DNA of 64,000 bases from Lysinibacillus fusiformis (GCF_003049525.1 NZ_PYWL01000010.1:62001-126000); one strand, 5' to 3'. Numbered from the stretch's first letter, positions 34,466 to 43,293 are shown. Made by a program: numbers and translations. The notes: generated from the letters alone by a model not told the origin.

Positions 34466-36866
34466 GATCTGCTTCCTCCTTCCGAGGCTTAAGCTTTGTT
34501 AGTGTATAAACCCCTAAGCCAGCAATCAGAAGCACTACAACCTCAAGCATTGTATCAAAGGCACGAAAATCCCCTAGAATTGTATTAACTATGTTGGAAC
34601 CACCCGCTAGCTCATAGGCATCATTAAAATAAGTGGATACTGGCTCAAATTGCTCGTAGTGCACTACAGCTAGACCAACCATTGTGACTGTTGCACCGAC
34701 AAAAATAGAGATCATCGCTTTAGACCATTGCACCCTTTTGCGAGGTGCCTCAGGCATTAAGTCTGGTAAATACTTAAAGCATAAAAGGAATAATGCAGTT
34801 GTTACTGACTCTACAACTAATTGTGTTAACGCTAAATCTGGTGCGCGGAAAATGACAAAGAAGAAGGCAATTGAATAGCCTAATACGCCATTTAATAGCA
34901 TGGCTGTAACGCGACCCTTTGCAAAAATCATCCAAACTGCAGCGAATACCATAACAAATACAAGAATTAATTCGTATGACTCAATCGTGGAGTCCATATC
35001 AAAATTAAAGGTCATTGCGTCTGAATAAATAAAATAACCAGCGATTAGTGCCACGAAAAATACATATATATAGACAAAATAATGGGTTAAATTACCTGTC
35101 ATATATTTGCGAGTAAGCTTCTCTGAACCACTTTCACTTATTTCTATCATTCGATTATAGTAATTATTAAACGTATATTTTTGTGAAAAAATGCGATACA
35201 TCGGCTTCCAGCTTTTCAATGTTTTGAATAAGATGATCCCGAGTACAATGACTCCTAACGTCATGAACAATTCCGCATTAATTCCATGCCAAGCAGAAAT
35301 ATGTGGTGTTAATTCATTGGCTGTTGGGAATGTAGGATAAATACTTGCCATGGCTGGCTCTAAAATATAATGACCTAACACGTTCGGGAAGAAAAAGATA
35401 CCGACTACTAACAGACATAAAATAATGGGTGATATTAGCATGCCCAATGGAGCTTCATGTGGTTTTCTATCTATTTTCTCAGGCTGTAGTTTACCCAAAA
35501 ATGTTCGACTAATTAAAATTAAACTGTAGACAAAGGTAAAGATACTGGCTACCCATGCTACTAATGGGAAAAATAACCCTACATCAGCAATGGAAAAGGC
35601 CTCTACATCCCGAATAGCCAAGACCGCTGCAAAAAACATTTCTTTACTCAAGAAACCATTAAATGGTGGTAATCCTGCCATAGAAAAGCTACCAATGACT
35701 GCGATTGTAAATGTAATAGGCATTAAGGACATTAAGCCACCTAAACGGCGAATATCCCGAGTTCCCACTTCATGGTCGACAATCCCAACCATCATGAATA
35801 AGGCTCCTTTAAATGTGGAGTGGTTGATGAGATGAAAAAGAGCAGCAAAACTTGCTTGTGTATATATAATAGAGTCTTTAGTGTAGCCATAGTAATGACC
35901 CACAGACCCTAGACCAAATAGACTCATAATTAAGCCTAGCTGACTTATCGTTGAAAAGGCTAAAAGCGCCTTTAAATCCGTTTGGCGAACTGCATTAAAT
36001 GATCCCCAGAAAAGTGTAACAAGACCAATAACACTTACGAGCCAGAACCAAATCGCTTCTCCGCCAAAAACTGGTGAAAAGCGGGCAACTAAATAAATCC
36101 CTGCCTTTACCATTGTGGCTGAGTGTAAGTATGCACTAACAGGTGTTGGTGCTTCCATGGCGTCCGGTAGCCAAATATGAAATGGAAATTGTGCAGATTT
36201 TGTAAAAGCCCCTAGTAAAATTAAGATTAATGCTGGAGTAAATAGGGCATGATCACGGATAACCTCTACATGAGCTACAATTTCACGAATACTAAATGTA
36301 TCAGCAGCTACATATAGCATCAGGAAACCAGCTAACATAGAGAGACCGCCAAAGACTGTAATCATCATTGCTTTTTTAGCACCTGCACGTGATGCCTTTC
36401 TATGATGCCAAAATGCAATTAATAGGAATGATGACACACTCGTTAATTCCCAAAATGTGTATAATACCATTAGGTTATCTGAAAAGACAACGCCAAGCAT
36501 AGCGCCCATGAATAGTAATAAATAGCAGTAAAAATGGTGAAGAGATTCTTTCGTTGACAAATAAAAAATAGAATATAAAATGACTAAACTACCTACACCT
36601 GTAATCAGTAAGCCAAAAATCATACTGAGCCCATCTAGGTAAGTTGTAATATTTATATTAAAAGAGGGAATCCACTCATATGTATGGATAAATGTTTTAC
36701 CTCCGGCAATTTGAGGAATATAGCGCGCAAGTAAAAGAAACAAGATGAATGGAACAGAAAAAACAAACCAGCCAAGATGTGTTACACGCCTTAGTCGCCT
36801 ATACAGCAATGGGATAAGTGCAGCACAGACAAATGGCAAAAGTATCGCGATAAGAACTGTAACCAA
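34455..36866 (-). CDS. mrpA: Na+/H+ antiporter subunit A (MrpA), NuoL-like
   Basis: This 803-residue largest subunit couples Na+/H+ exchange and is important for alkali and salt tolerance in bacilli. A NuoL-like half holds LMVLYTFWELTSVSSFLLIAF, the proton-channel segment AFTKSAQFPFHIWLPDAMEAPTPVSAYLHSA and a later HLINHSTFKGALFM; the C-terminal part carries the MrpA-specific DUF4040-like region. The start is TTG 36866, after TAGGAGG with seven intervening bases; the in-frame ATGs at 36896 and 36893 have no ribosome binding site. It is the first of seven overlapping genes and is preceded by a long, apparently structured leader. Confidence 0.95.
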   Translation of the reverse strand: MVTVLIAILLPFVCAALIPLLYRRLRRVTHLGWFVFSVPFILFLLLARYIPQIAGGKTFIHTYEWIPSFNINITTYLDGLSMIFGLLITGVGSLVILYSIFYLSTKESLHHFYCYLLLFMGAMLGVVFSDNLMVLYTFWELTSVSSFLLIAFWHHRKASRAGAKKAMMITVFGGLSMLAGFLMLYVAADTFSIREIVAHVEVIRDHALFTPALILILLGAFTKSAQFPFHIWLPDAMEAPTPVSAYLHSATMVKAGIYLVARFSPVFGGEAIWFWLVSVIGLVTLFWGSFNAVRQTDLKALLAFSTISQLGLIMSLFGLGSVGHYYGYTKDSIIYTQASFAALFHLINHSTFKGALFMMVGIVDHEVGTRDIRRLGGLMSLMPITFTIAVIGSFSMAGLPPFNGFLSKEMFFAAVLAIRDVEAFSIADVGLFFPLVAWVASIFTFVYSLILISRTFLGKLQPEKIDRKPHEAPLGMLISPIILCLLVVGIFFFPNVLGHYILEPAMASIYPTFPTANELTPHISAWHGINAELFMTLGVIVLGIILFKTLKSWKPMYRIFSQKYTFNNYYNRMIEISESGSEKLTRKYMTGNLTHYFVYIYVFFVALIAGYFIYSDAMTFNFDMDSTIESYELILVFVMVFAAVWMIFAKGRVTAMLLNGVLGYSIAFFFVIFRAPDLALTQLVVESVTTALFLLCFKYLPDLMPEAPRKRVQWSKAMISIFVGATVTMVGLAVVHYEQFEPVSTYFNDAYELAGGSNIVNTILGDFRAFDTMLEVVVLLIAGLGVYTLTKLKPRKEEADHEN

Positions 36867-37130
36867 ATGAAAACCTCCTACTATCAAAATCATCAAGCAA
36901 ATTTTTGTGGTGATTGGAATGGTAAGTGCTAAAACTATAGCAATTTGTTTAAGCTAAGTAACATATCAGATATATTCTTGAAATTTTGCAAATGGAAAGT
37001 GATGGGGTGTTAAAGTGTCTTGTCATTCATTGAAAATGGTATGTTTAGTTATTTAGTCACCTCTAACCCGATGCAAGCCTAAATAACTTGTGGAAAATCA
37101 GATAATTTATACAGTTACAACTCAATTATA
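36867..37130 (-). ncRNA. Candidate structured leader RNA of the mrp operon
   Basis: Read leftward, an extended -10 (TGATATAAT, hexamer at 37130-37125) would start a leader of about 250 bases. Within it AGTTATTTAG (37088-37079) pairs perfectly with CTAAATAACT (37056-37047), closing a 22-base loop that reads GCTTGCATCGGGTTAGAGGTGA. GGTG in the loop can pair with CACC about 50 bases downstream, a possible pseudoknot. I cannot assign a known riboswitch class. The hairpin could alternatively be a DNA operator. Confidence 0.4.
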
Positions 37131-37148
37131 TCAGCATTATAAAGACAC

Positions 37149-37183
37149 TTGACTATCTATTTAACACACTGCATAATAGTGTG
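37149..37183 (+). promoter_or_regulatory. Promoter of the USP-domain gene with overlapping inverted repeat
   Basis: TTGACT (37149-37154), 17-base spacer, CATAAT (37172-37177). A 6-7-6 inverted repeat, CACACT (37165-37170) and AGTGTG (37178-37183), brackets the -10, so a repressor bound there could block the promoter. The leader to the start codon would be about 245 bases, in which I see no other gene. Confidence 0.55.
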
Positions 37184-37428
37184 GCATATGAAATCAATTA
37201 AGCTTAGATGCACGCAATGCATAAATTAAATAACTTTAAATCATTGATATAAGCTTATTGCTTCAAGGGTTTTCCAATATATTTCGTTAACTTTTATACA
37301 TTTTTAAGTATACAATATAAATGAGCATAATGCACTGTAACAGCATCGATTTTAGCTGTTTTAGGATAATTTTTCGAAATCAACAGTGAAATTAACAAAA
37401 TACCAACAGATAAGAGGTGTACATTTTT

Positions 37429-38115
37429 ATGAGGCATGTAAAAGGGCGTTTAGACGAAAGTATATTAGTTTGTGTTTACTATGGCTTAAATGGTGAACGT
37501 TTGATACGTAGAGGGCACAAAATGGCAACAATGCTAGATTGCCCACTCTATATTCTTTCAGTTGATTCGCAACCCCTTGATGCATTTGACGCTGAAAAAT
37601 CTAGTTATATTGAGCAATGGAAAAAGTTATCAGACGAACTTGAGGTCGAGAAATTCATTTTGCAAGATAATGAAAAACGCCCCATTCAGAAAGTCATTGC
37701 AGAAGTGGCGAAAAACTATGGCATTTCACAAATTATTGTAGGACAAAGCGCACAAAGTCGCTGGGAGGAGATTACTAAAGGTTCGTTCCTTAACGTACTG
37801 TTAAAAGAAGTTCCTTTTGTAGATTTTCATATTGTAGCTGTTCAACGTCCTACTGATGATGATGCTAACGAGACATACGAAAAAGGTGTTCGTGCTTACT
37901 TAATTAAAGAACAGGAGAACTTTAAAGTAGCATTTACATGTCCGAAATATGTATCCATCGAAGGTATCTTCTTCAAGGAAATCGGCACGGATTTTGACAA
38001 CGGTGTCTTTAAATTTACTTACAACGATAAGATGCATGAGGTTCATATTTCAGAGGGCTATGTGATCGATCAAGAAAAGCTTCCTGCAGAATTTTTATCC
38101 CCATTAAGACAATAA
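37429..38115 (+). CDS. Stand-alone KdpD-like universal stress (USP) domain protein
   Basis: This 228-residue soluble protein has residues 1-140 resembling the USP domain of KdpD sensor kinases: ILVCVYYGLNGERLIRRG, then SQIIVGQSAQSRWEEITKGSFLNVLL, which carries the G-x-S nucleotide-loop pattern (GQSxxSR). No kinase or membrane part follows. The last 75 residues form an unassigned domain. KdpD USP domains have been linked to c-di-AMP and K+ sensing, so the location opposite the Mrp antiporter is suggestive. Start ATG 37429 follows AAGAGGTG; GTG 37417 overlaps that site and is less likely. Confidence 0.75.
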   Translation: MRHVKGRLDESILVCVYYGLNGERLIRRGHKMATMLDCPLYILSVDSQPLDAFDAEKSSYIEQWKKLSDELEVEKFILQDNEKRPIQKVIAEVAKNYGISQIIVGQSAQSRWEEITKGSFLNVLLKEVPFVDFHIVAVQRPTDDDANETYEKGVRAYLIKEQENFKVAFTCPKYVSIEGIFFKEIGTDFDNGVFKFTYNDKMHEVHISEGYVIDQEKLPAEFLSPLRQ

Positions 38116-38195
38116 AAAACGCGCTCTCTTTTTTAAAGGAGCGTTCAGGCTGTAGATAAAAGTCATCGGGAAGTACCTCTCGATGGCTTTTGTCA
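38116..38195. terminator. Two hairpins after the USP-domain gene
   Basis: AACGCGCTC/GAGCGTT (about 38119-38148, one bulge) and AAAAGTCATCG/CGATGGCTTTT (about 38158-38190) follow the stop codon. Neither has a strong T-run rightward, but together they plausibly end the gene. Confidence 0.45.
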
Positions 38196-38262
38196 CTTCA
38201 TTTTAACTCTCTGGACTGATAGCAACTGCACTCCGACCGTAATTGAAAACTTTATTTCATTG

Positions 38263-38302
38263 TAAAAAAAATGTAGGCAAACCCATTCCGAGTTTGCCTA
38301 CA
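38263..38302 (-). terminator. Terminator of the Fsr-like exporter gene
   Basis: TGTAGGCAAAC (38272-38282) pairs with 38292-38302. Read leftward, the stem is followed by eight T residues. Confidence 0.9.
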
Positions 38303-38319
38303 GTCCTGATGCGTTTTTT

Positions 38320-39525
38320 CTAAGCCGCCGAAGTTGCCGGTTTATCCTTCGGTAGGAAAAAGGCAATTAGCAATAATAACGGCAATAAAGAAACGACCAT
38401 CATTGTAAAATCAATACCTTTATGGTCAATTAAAACACCAATAACCATTGCTCCAATGGCCCCCATACCAAAAGCAAAGCCAGTTGTTAAGCCGGCCATT
38501 GTACCAATTTTAGAAGGAACTAGCTCTTGCGCGTATACCACGGTTACAGAGAAGCTAATCATAATCAATGTACCAATGATCACTAAAAATATCATAGCCG
38601 CCCATAGCGGTACATAAGGCAATGCTAGGCAAAATGGCATTGGTACTACAACGGAAAGAATAATAACATTTTTTCTTCCAATTCGGTCTGACAGAGAGCC
38701 TCCGAAAAATGTTCCCACTACCCCAAACGCCATGAATAGGAAAATAAGGATTTGTCCTAGACGGAGATTCACATCATAATGATCCATTAAATAAAATACA
38801 TAAAAGCTAGTTATATTGGTTGTATAAAATGATCGTGCAAAAATGATGGTAAATAGTAAGGTTAAAGCTACGCCTACCTGCTTCTTTGTTAATGGTGGCA
38901 ATGTCGAAATCAACACACGTTTTTTCTTCGCTGTGCGCTCCTGCTCTAATTGCTTTTTATACCATTTTGCAATCTTAGTTAAAAGAATAATACCAAAAGT
39001 TGCCGCTACTAAAACAATTGCTGCACCACGCTGGCCGAAAATATCAAAAATATAGGCACTAATTAATGGGGCAAGCGCTTGTCCTGAATTCCCCCCAACT
39101 TGATAAATCGATTGAGCAAGCCCTCTTTTAGAGCCTGCTGCCATAAAGGATACTCTAGAACCCTCAGGGTGAAATATTGCTGAACCGAAGCCTAAAAATA
39201 ATACCGCAATAAGAATAATCCAATATTGAGTAGTAAAAGCAATAATTGTTATAGCAATAAAAGAACTTATCATACCTATTGGTAATGCATAGGGCATTGG
39301 CTTTTTATCACTGACAAACCCAACAATAGGCTGTAATGCAGACGCAACTATATTTAAGACAAATGATATGAGACCAATTTGTGTGAAGGTCAATCCTAGC
39401 TCACTTTTGAAGATTGGAAACATAGCTGGAATAACAGCTTGCATCGTATCATTGATAAGATGAGCAACACCTATTAAAATCATAATGGGGTAGGTTGGAT
39501 TTGCGACGTTTATTTGATTATTCAT
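38320..39525 (-). CDS. MFS transporter, fosmidomycin-resistance (Fsr) type
   Basis: This 401-residue protein has twelve hydrophobic helices. The N-terminal GVAHLINDTMQAVIPAMFP and central FHPEGSRVSFMAAGSKRGLAQSIYQVGGNSGQALAP segments are characteristic of the Fsr subgroup of the major facilitator superfamily. The second-half MFS loop GGSLSDRIGRK is also present. Fsr proteins export fosmidomycin and related compounds in E. coli when overexpressed; the natural substrate is unknown. It is monocistronic and divergent from the DUF421 gene, with GAGGTGGC before ATG 39525. Confidence 0.9.
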   Translation of the reverse strand: MNNQINVANPTYPIMILIGVAHLINDTMQAVIPAMFPIFKSELGLTFTQIGLISFVLNIVASALQPIVGFVSDKKPMPYALPIGMISSFIAITIIAFTTQYWIILIAVLFLGFGSAIFHPEGSRVSFMAAGSKRGLAQSIYQVGGNSGQALAPLISAYIFDIFGQRGAAIVLVAATFGIILLTKIAKWYKKQLEQERTAKKKRVLISTLPPLTKKQVGVALTLLFTIIFARSFYTTNITSFYVFYLMDHYDVNLRLGQILIFLFMAFGVVGTFFGGSLSDRIGRKNVIILSVVVPMPFCLALPYVPLWAAMIFLVIIGTLIMISFSVTVVYAQELVPSKIGTMAGLTTGFAFGMGAIGAMVIGVLIDHKGIDFTMMVVSLLPLLLLIAFFLPKDKPATSAA

Positions 39526-39631
39526 GCTGCCACCTCACTCTATTTAGTTTTTGTTATTGACGATTGTCGCATACTATTAACCATTTTGCACAAGCTATGT
39601 TTCGACAGCTGTAAAAGGAGTTGATGTATGC

Positions 39632-40351
39632 ATGGAAAGCTTTATTCATGCTAACTTTTGGGAAATGATTCTTCGAACAACACTTTCATTCTTCATCTTA
39701 CTTATTTTGGCGCGTATTCTTGGAAAGAAACAATTGGGCCAACTAACATTTTTCCATTATATTACTGGTATTACATTTGGATCAATTGCTTCAGAAATCG
39801 CCTCACAGGAGGAAACACCCTTTTTAGATGGCGTAATATCCCTTGTCTGGTGGAGTGCCTTAACCTACTTAATGACGATTATTACGATTAAATCAAAAAA
39901 AGCTCGCGTACTTATTGATGACAAACCTACGATTGTCGTACAAAATGGTCTTATTTTAGAATCTGCCTTAAGAAAAAATCGTTTGCATATGGACGAGCTG
40001 ACAATGATGCTGCGTGAGCAAGCCATCTTTTCTGTACAGGATATTCAATATGCGTTACTTGAAACAAACGGAAAACTAAGTGTCCTGCAAAAAACCTCCG
40101 AGCAAGTTGCCACAAAGCAGGATGTTAAAGCTGATGTTTCCCCACCTACTTATTTGCCTACAGAGGTTGTGTCAGATGGGCAACTTATCAAAGAAAATAT
40201 TGTTGAGCTCGAATTAACAGAGGACTGGGTAATGAAGAAGCTTAAAAAACAAAATGTGCATTCCGTTGAAGATGTCTTTTTTGCACAGGTTCAAACAAAT
40301 GGGTCCTTATACATTAGCCTAAAAGATAAAGCGAGACATTCAAGCCCGTAA
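39632..40351 (+). CDS. DUF421 family membrane protein (YetF/YdfR-like)
   Basis: This 239-residue protein has three N-terminal membrane helices followed by a DUF421 cytoplasmic domain. Family features are RILGKKQLGQLTFFHYITGITFGSIASE (about 27-54), LIDDKPTIVVQNG and LRKNRLHMDELTMMLREQAIFSVQDIQYALLETNG. Related proteins (YetF) are found in sporulating bacilli, and YetF-like domains have been linked to spore germination complexes; the exact role here is unknown. The ribosome binding site AAAGGAG is slightly far from the ATG (11 bases). Confidence 0.9.
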   Translation: MESFIHANFWEMILRTTLSFFILLILARILGKKQLGQLTFFHYITGITFGSIASEIASQEETPFLDGVISLVWWSALTYLMTIITIKSKKARVLIDDKPTIVVQNGLILESALRKNRLHMDELTMMLREQAIFSVQDIQYALLETNGKLSVLQKTSEQVATKQDVKADVSPPTYLPTEVVSDGQLIKENIVELELTEDWVMKKLKKQNVHSVEDVFFAQVQTNGSLYISLKDKARHSSP

Positions 40352-40372
40352 ATGTTTGTCTCGTTTTTTTTT
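40332..40372. terminator. Terminator after the DUF421 gene
   Basis: CGAGACA (40332-40338) pairs with TGTCTCG (40357-40363), followed rightward by nine T residues. It also lies at the stop codon of the converging CBS gene. Confidence 0.85.
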
Positions 40373-41075
40373 AATCAATTTTTACAATATCTAACGGTGT
40401 AATGATTCCTATTAATTTTTGGTGTGGTTTGCCATGTTCTGTTATTAGTAATGCCTCAAAACGCCTACCTCTTTCCACTCCCTGTTTAAAAATTTCTTCT
40501 GCTTCATATATCGTTATGTATCTGCTCACAAACTTGTAATTCACCCTATTTTTCTCATGCATTAAAATATCATGCAACGTAGGAATTCCTTTAGGTAAAT
40601 GGTCGCCACCCATTTTAGAGGCAAGCCAATTGGTGATTCCTACAGTTGTAATTAGCCCTCTAAATTGTTTATTAAAATAGACGGGGAACTGCGTATATTT
40701 TCGCTGGTGAATAACCTTTAACACATGCTTGAGGGAATCATTCTCTTGAAAAACAAGTACTCTCTTTCGGAACATTTGACCGACAAGCATAGGCTTAGCG
40801 AGCGTAGCATCTATGTATTCAATTCTTTCGACTACATCGGTATGTGGTTCAGCAATTACATAGTTAATAGAAGTACGATGATGGACAATTGCATTTCGCA
40901 GATCGGCGTATGACCGTAAATCATCTTCGTATTTTTTCACCAATACCTCTTTTTTCTTCGCTTGATCAACGAGCCGATAAAAGGGCGTAAAATCCTTAAT
41001 GCCTACAATATCTCGTAATCTATGGTCTATTCGATTAAATGCTGTCAGGAAACGATCGGAATTTTCAGTCTCCAC
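40371..41075 (-). CDS. CBS-pair protein with HEPN-like N-terminal domain
   Basis: This is a 234-residue soluble protein. The C-terminal half (about 95-234) is a CBS pair: VGQMFRKRVLVFQENDSLKHVLKVIHQRKYTQFPVY and a second unit ending IGIITPLDIVKID, likely to bind an adenine nucleotide. The N-terminal 95 residues are helical and contain YADLRNAIVHHR, with R60-N61-x3-H65 matching the RN-x3-H signature of HEPN-fold proteins, many of which are RNases or toxin components. This reading is inference. The start is GTG 41075, with AGAGGG upstream. It is monocistronic. Confidence 0.8.
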   Translation of the reverse strand: METENSDRFLTAFNRIDHRLRDIVGIKDFTPFYRLVDQAKKKEVLVKKYEDDLRSYADLRNAIVHHRTSINYVIAEPHTDVVERIEYIDATLAKPMLVGQMFRKRVLVFQENDSLKHVLKVIHQRKYTQFPVYFNKQFRGLITTVGITNWLASKMGGDHLPKGIPTLHDILMHEKNRVNYKFVSRYITIYEAEEIFKQGVERGRRFEALLITEHGKPHQKLIGIITPLDIVKID

Positions 41076-41265
41076 CTTTACGTACCCTCTTTCTCTAGTA
41101 ACTTTATGTATTTTCCGAGTTATTTGACAAATTTCGAGTTACACCACCATTATATTCCTAAGTAATGGATATTCCAAGAATGTAATTTTTGCTGTCATTT
41201 ATTTATATATCCACTTGAAAGTTACGCTACGTCATTTTGTATAAGGACACTAACATGGAAGGGGT

Positions 41266-41376
41266 ATGGTTATTTTGCTGACGACTCAAAGAATACCCAA
41301 ACAAACTGGCTTTCTGTGCTCAACCCTTTCGTGGATCATGTTCTTTGTTTGGCTTATCAATGGCGGTATGCTTTAA
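41266..41376 (+). CDS. Possible small membrane protein or MFS gene remnant (36 codons)
   Basis: This short open frame encodes a polar N-terminus (TTQRIPKQTG) and a hydrophobic helix (CSTLSWIMFFVWLINGGML). GGAAGGGG lies just upstream: too close to ATG 41266, but well placed for TTG 41275. The frame is followed directly by a hairpin with T-rich sequence. The end of the helix resembles the first span of MFS transporters, so it may be a remnant. The coding status is unproven. Confidence 0.3.
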   Translation: MVILLTTQRIPKQTGFLCSTLSWIMFFVWLINGGML

Positions 41377-41382
41377 AACAAA

Positions 41383-41420
41383 AGGACGGAAAAGTCTAAA
41401 CGTATCAGATTTTCCGTCCT
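41383..41420. terminator. Terminator of the YxlEFG-like operon (bidirectional)
   Basis: AGGACGGAAAA (41383-41393) pairs perfectly with TTTTCCGTCCT (41410-41420). T-rich sequence follows on both sides (TTTTGTTTT leftward, ATATTTTT rightward). Confidence 0.85.
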
Positions 41421-41426
41421 ATATTT

Positions 41427-42209
41427 TTAAATTTTCGTCATAGCCGCATTTCTTTTCATCATTGTAATTCCAATGCAAATACAAAGAATTATAAGTCCTA
41501 TTGTCATAATTAAACTCCACCAGTAATCAGACATCTCCATTGTTCCACGAACTAGTAAAGGTCCATAGCTTGCTAGCTTCCAAGGGGATATAGTCCAGAA
41601 TAGTCCTACTACCATATCGACTATTTGCCCAATAAAGATAACCGTAAAGGCACATGTAGTAGCTATAATTGTTTTAAAACTAGCACTCATCATTAATGTC
41701 ACAGCAATTACAAATATTAGCCAAACATAATACGTACAAAAGCTGGCAAGCAGTGGTCCAATTTCTAAAGTTCCGTATAGAATACTAGTGTAATACACGC
41801 TTGCTGCAAAGCCTGCTAAAATACTCACAAAACAAACTGCACTCATTACAATAAATTTACTCATAAAGTAGGCTCCAAAAGATATAGGTCTTACATATAA
41901 TAAGGTAGCCGTACCACTCGCACGTTCTTTACTTATAATACCCACAAAAGAAGCCATTATCACCAATAACCCTATCGTTTGAAACTGCCCTATAGAAGCC
42001 TGTAATAGGTCAACGGGCATTAATTCAGGCATCAACATTTCAAAGCCTTCTGGCACATTTCCAACAGCATTTAAAATATCCATTATATAATAATTTATCA
42101 GGGGATCATTCATTCCGAGCAGGGCAAACACAAGAGGTATCCACAAAAATTTCCAGCTTCGCCACGCCTCTCTAAATTCCTTTTGTAGAAGTACATTGAA
42201 TCCTCTCAT
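41427..42209 (-). CDS. yxlG: ABC transporter permease (YxlG-like)
   Basis: This 260-residue ABC-2-type permease has six hydrophobic helices and the cytoplasmic loop GIISKERASGTATLLYVRPIS. I place the start at ATG 42209, which overlaps the ATPase stop (ATGA); a longer frame to 42287 lies in the ATPase gene and lacks a ribosome binding site. The gene order PLDc_N protein-ATPase-permease matches B. subtilis yxlE-yxlF-yxlG of the sigY operon. The substrate is unknown. Confidence 0.85.
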   Translation of the reverse strand: MRGFNVLLQKEFREAWRSWKFLWIPLVFALLGMNDPLINYYIMDILNAVGNVPEGFEMLMPELMPVDLLQASIGQFQTIGLLVIMASFVGIISKERASGTATLLYVRPISFGAYFMSKFIVMSAVCFVSILAGFAASVYYTSILYGTLEIGPLLASFCTYYVWLIFVIAVTLMMSASFKTIIATTCAFTVIFIGQIVDMVVGLFWTISPWKLASYGPLLVRGTMEMSDYWWSLIMTIGLIILCICIGITMMKRNAAMTKI

Positions 42210-43093
42210 GCTTTTTTCGCCACCTTCATGAAAATTTCCTCCAACGATGCTGTTTGTCGTTCTACTTTTCTTATTGTATAAGGACAATTACTTAAACGAT
42301 GAAGCAGCTCCTTCATCGTTGGCTCCTCATTCAATATCTCGATATATACATAACAGCCTACTACAACATGATCTGTCGAGCTTGCAAAAAGCTTTGCCTC
42401 TTCCTCACTAGAAAACTCAACTATATAATTTTGCTCATCAAAACGTTGGCGTACCTCTCGTAATGTTCCTTGCTCTACTAGTTTTCCATTTTGTAAGAAT
42501 AATAGCTGATCCGTCATTTCTTCCGCATCGTTTAAAATATGAGTTGAATATAAAATGGTTGTCTCTTGTTGTAAACCTTTTAATAAATCAAGAACCTCTC
42601 TACGGCCAACAGGGTCTAGTGCTGAAACAGGTTCGTCTAATAACAGTAATTTTGGCTTATGCACAATTGCCTGGGAAATACCAAGGCGTTGCCTCATCCC
42701 ACCAGAAAAAGTAGCTATTTTTTTATGTTGAACATTTCCTAACCCTACAAACTCTAATGTTTTTTGCGCTTCTAATTTAGCATTTTTTGCTGATACACCA
42801 TTTAGCCGCGCAGCCATCTCAGTAAATTCTAACGCGCTTAGCCAAGGATGGAACTGTGGATATTGGGGTAAAAACCCTATATTTTCACGTAAATCCCCTT
42901 TTAGCATTTCTACACTTCCGGCAGTCGGCGTTAAGAGCCCTATTAACATGGACAATGTTGTTGTCTTACCCGCGCCATTTGGCCCTATTAACGCCGTTGA
43001 AGTCTTTTCCTCTAGAATAAATTGAACATTATCTACAACATTGTGCTCTGCAAATCGTTTGGTCAAACCAGTTACTTGAAGTAATGTTGTCAT
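42206..43093 (-). CDS. yxlF: ABC transporter ATP-binding protein (YxlF-like)
   Basis: This 295-residue ATPase has Walker A GPNGAGKTT, Q-loop FLPQYP, signature FSGGMRQR, Walker B LLLLDEPVSALD and switch STHIL. The C-terminal 80 residues are the usual extension of export-type ABC-2 ATPases. The start is ATG 43093, overlapping the upstream gene's stop (ATGA) and preceded by GGGAGAAAG; the longer frame starting at 43165 lies in the upstream gene. Confidence 0.88.
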   Translation of the reverse strand: MTTLLQVTGLTKRFAEHNVVDNVQFILEEKTSTALIGPNGAGKTTTLSMLIGLLTPTAGSVEMLKGDLRENIGFLPQYPQFHPWLSALEFTEMAARLNGVSAKNAKLEAQKTLEFVGLGNVQHKKIATFSGGMRQRLGISQAIVHKPKLLLLDEPVSALDPVGRREVLDLLKGLQQETTILYSTHILNDAEEMTDQLLFLQNGKLVEQGTLREVRQRFDEQNYIVEFSSEEEAKLFASSTDHVVVGCYVYIEILNEEPTMKELLHRLSNCPYTIRKVERQTASLEEIFMKVAKKA

Positions 43094-43293
43094 GACTGCT
43101 TTCTCCCAACTATAAAGTACGCAATTGACCCTATTATATTTGTAAATAAAATAATAAATACCCATAAAATTTTTGGCCCATTCGTTGCATGTGTTTTACG
43201 CAAATCAATAAGTGCTACGATCATTAATATTAATTGAACGACGATGAGCGGTGCTATCACTGCCCATGGAACTTTTGCTAATTCCTCCATCAT
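43090..43293 (-). CDS. yxlE: PLDc_N small membrane protein (YxlE-like)
   Basis: This 67-residue protein has two membrane helices and the PLDc_N pattern (IVALIDLRKTHATNGPKILWVFIILF, then GSIAYFIVGRK). In B. subtilis, YxlE is a negative regulator of SigY. No sigY, yxlC or yxlD homologue is next to it here. ATG 43293 follows GGGGTG with six intervening bases; GTG 43302 is an alternative. Confidence 0.8.
   Translation of the reverse strand: MMEELAKVPWAVIAPLIVVQLILMIVALIDLRKTHATNGPKILWVFIILFTNIIGSIAYFIVGRKQS

Noticed and set aside
36867..37130. Naming the mrp leader a Na+ riboswitch
   Set aside because: I cannot recall a consensus well enough to match it; kept as an unclassified candidate.
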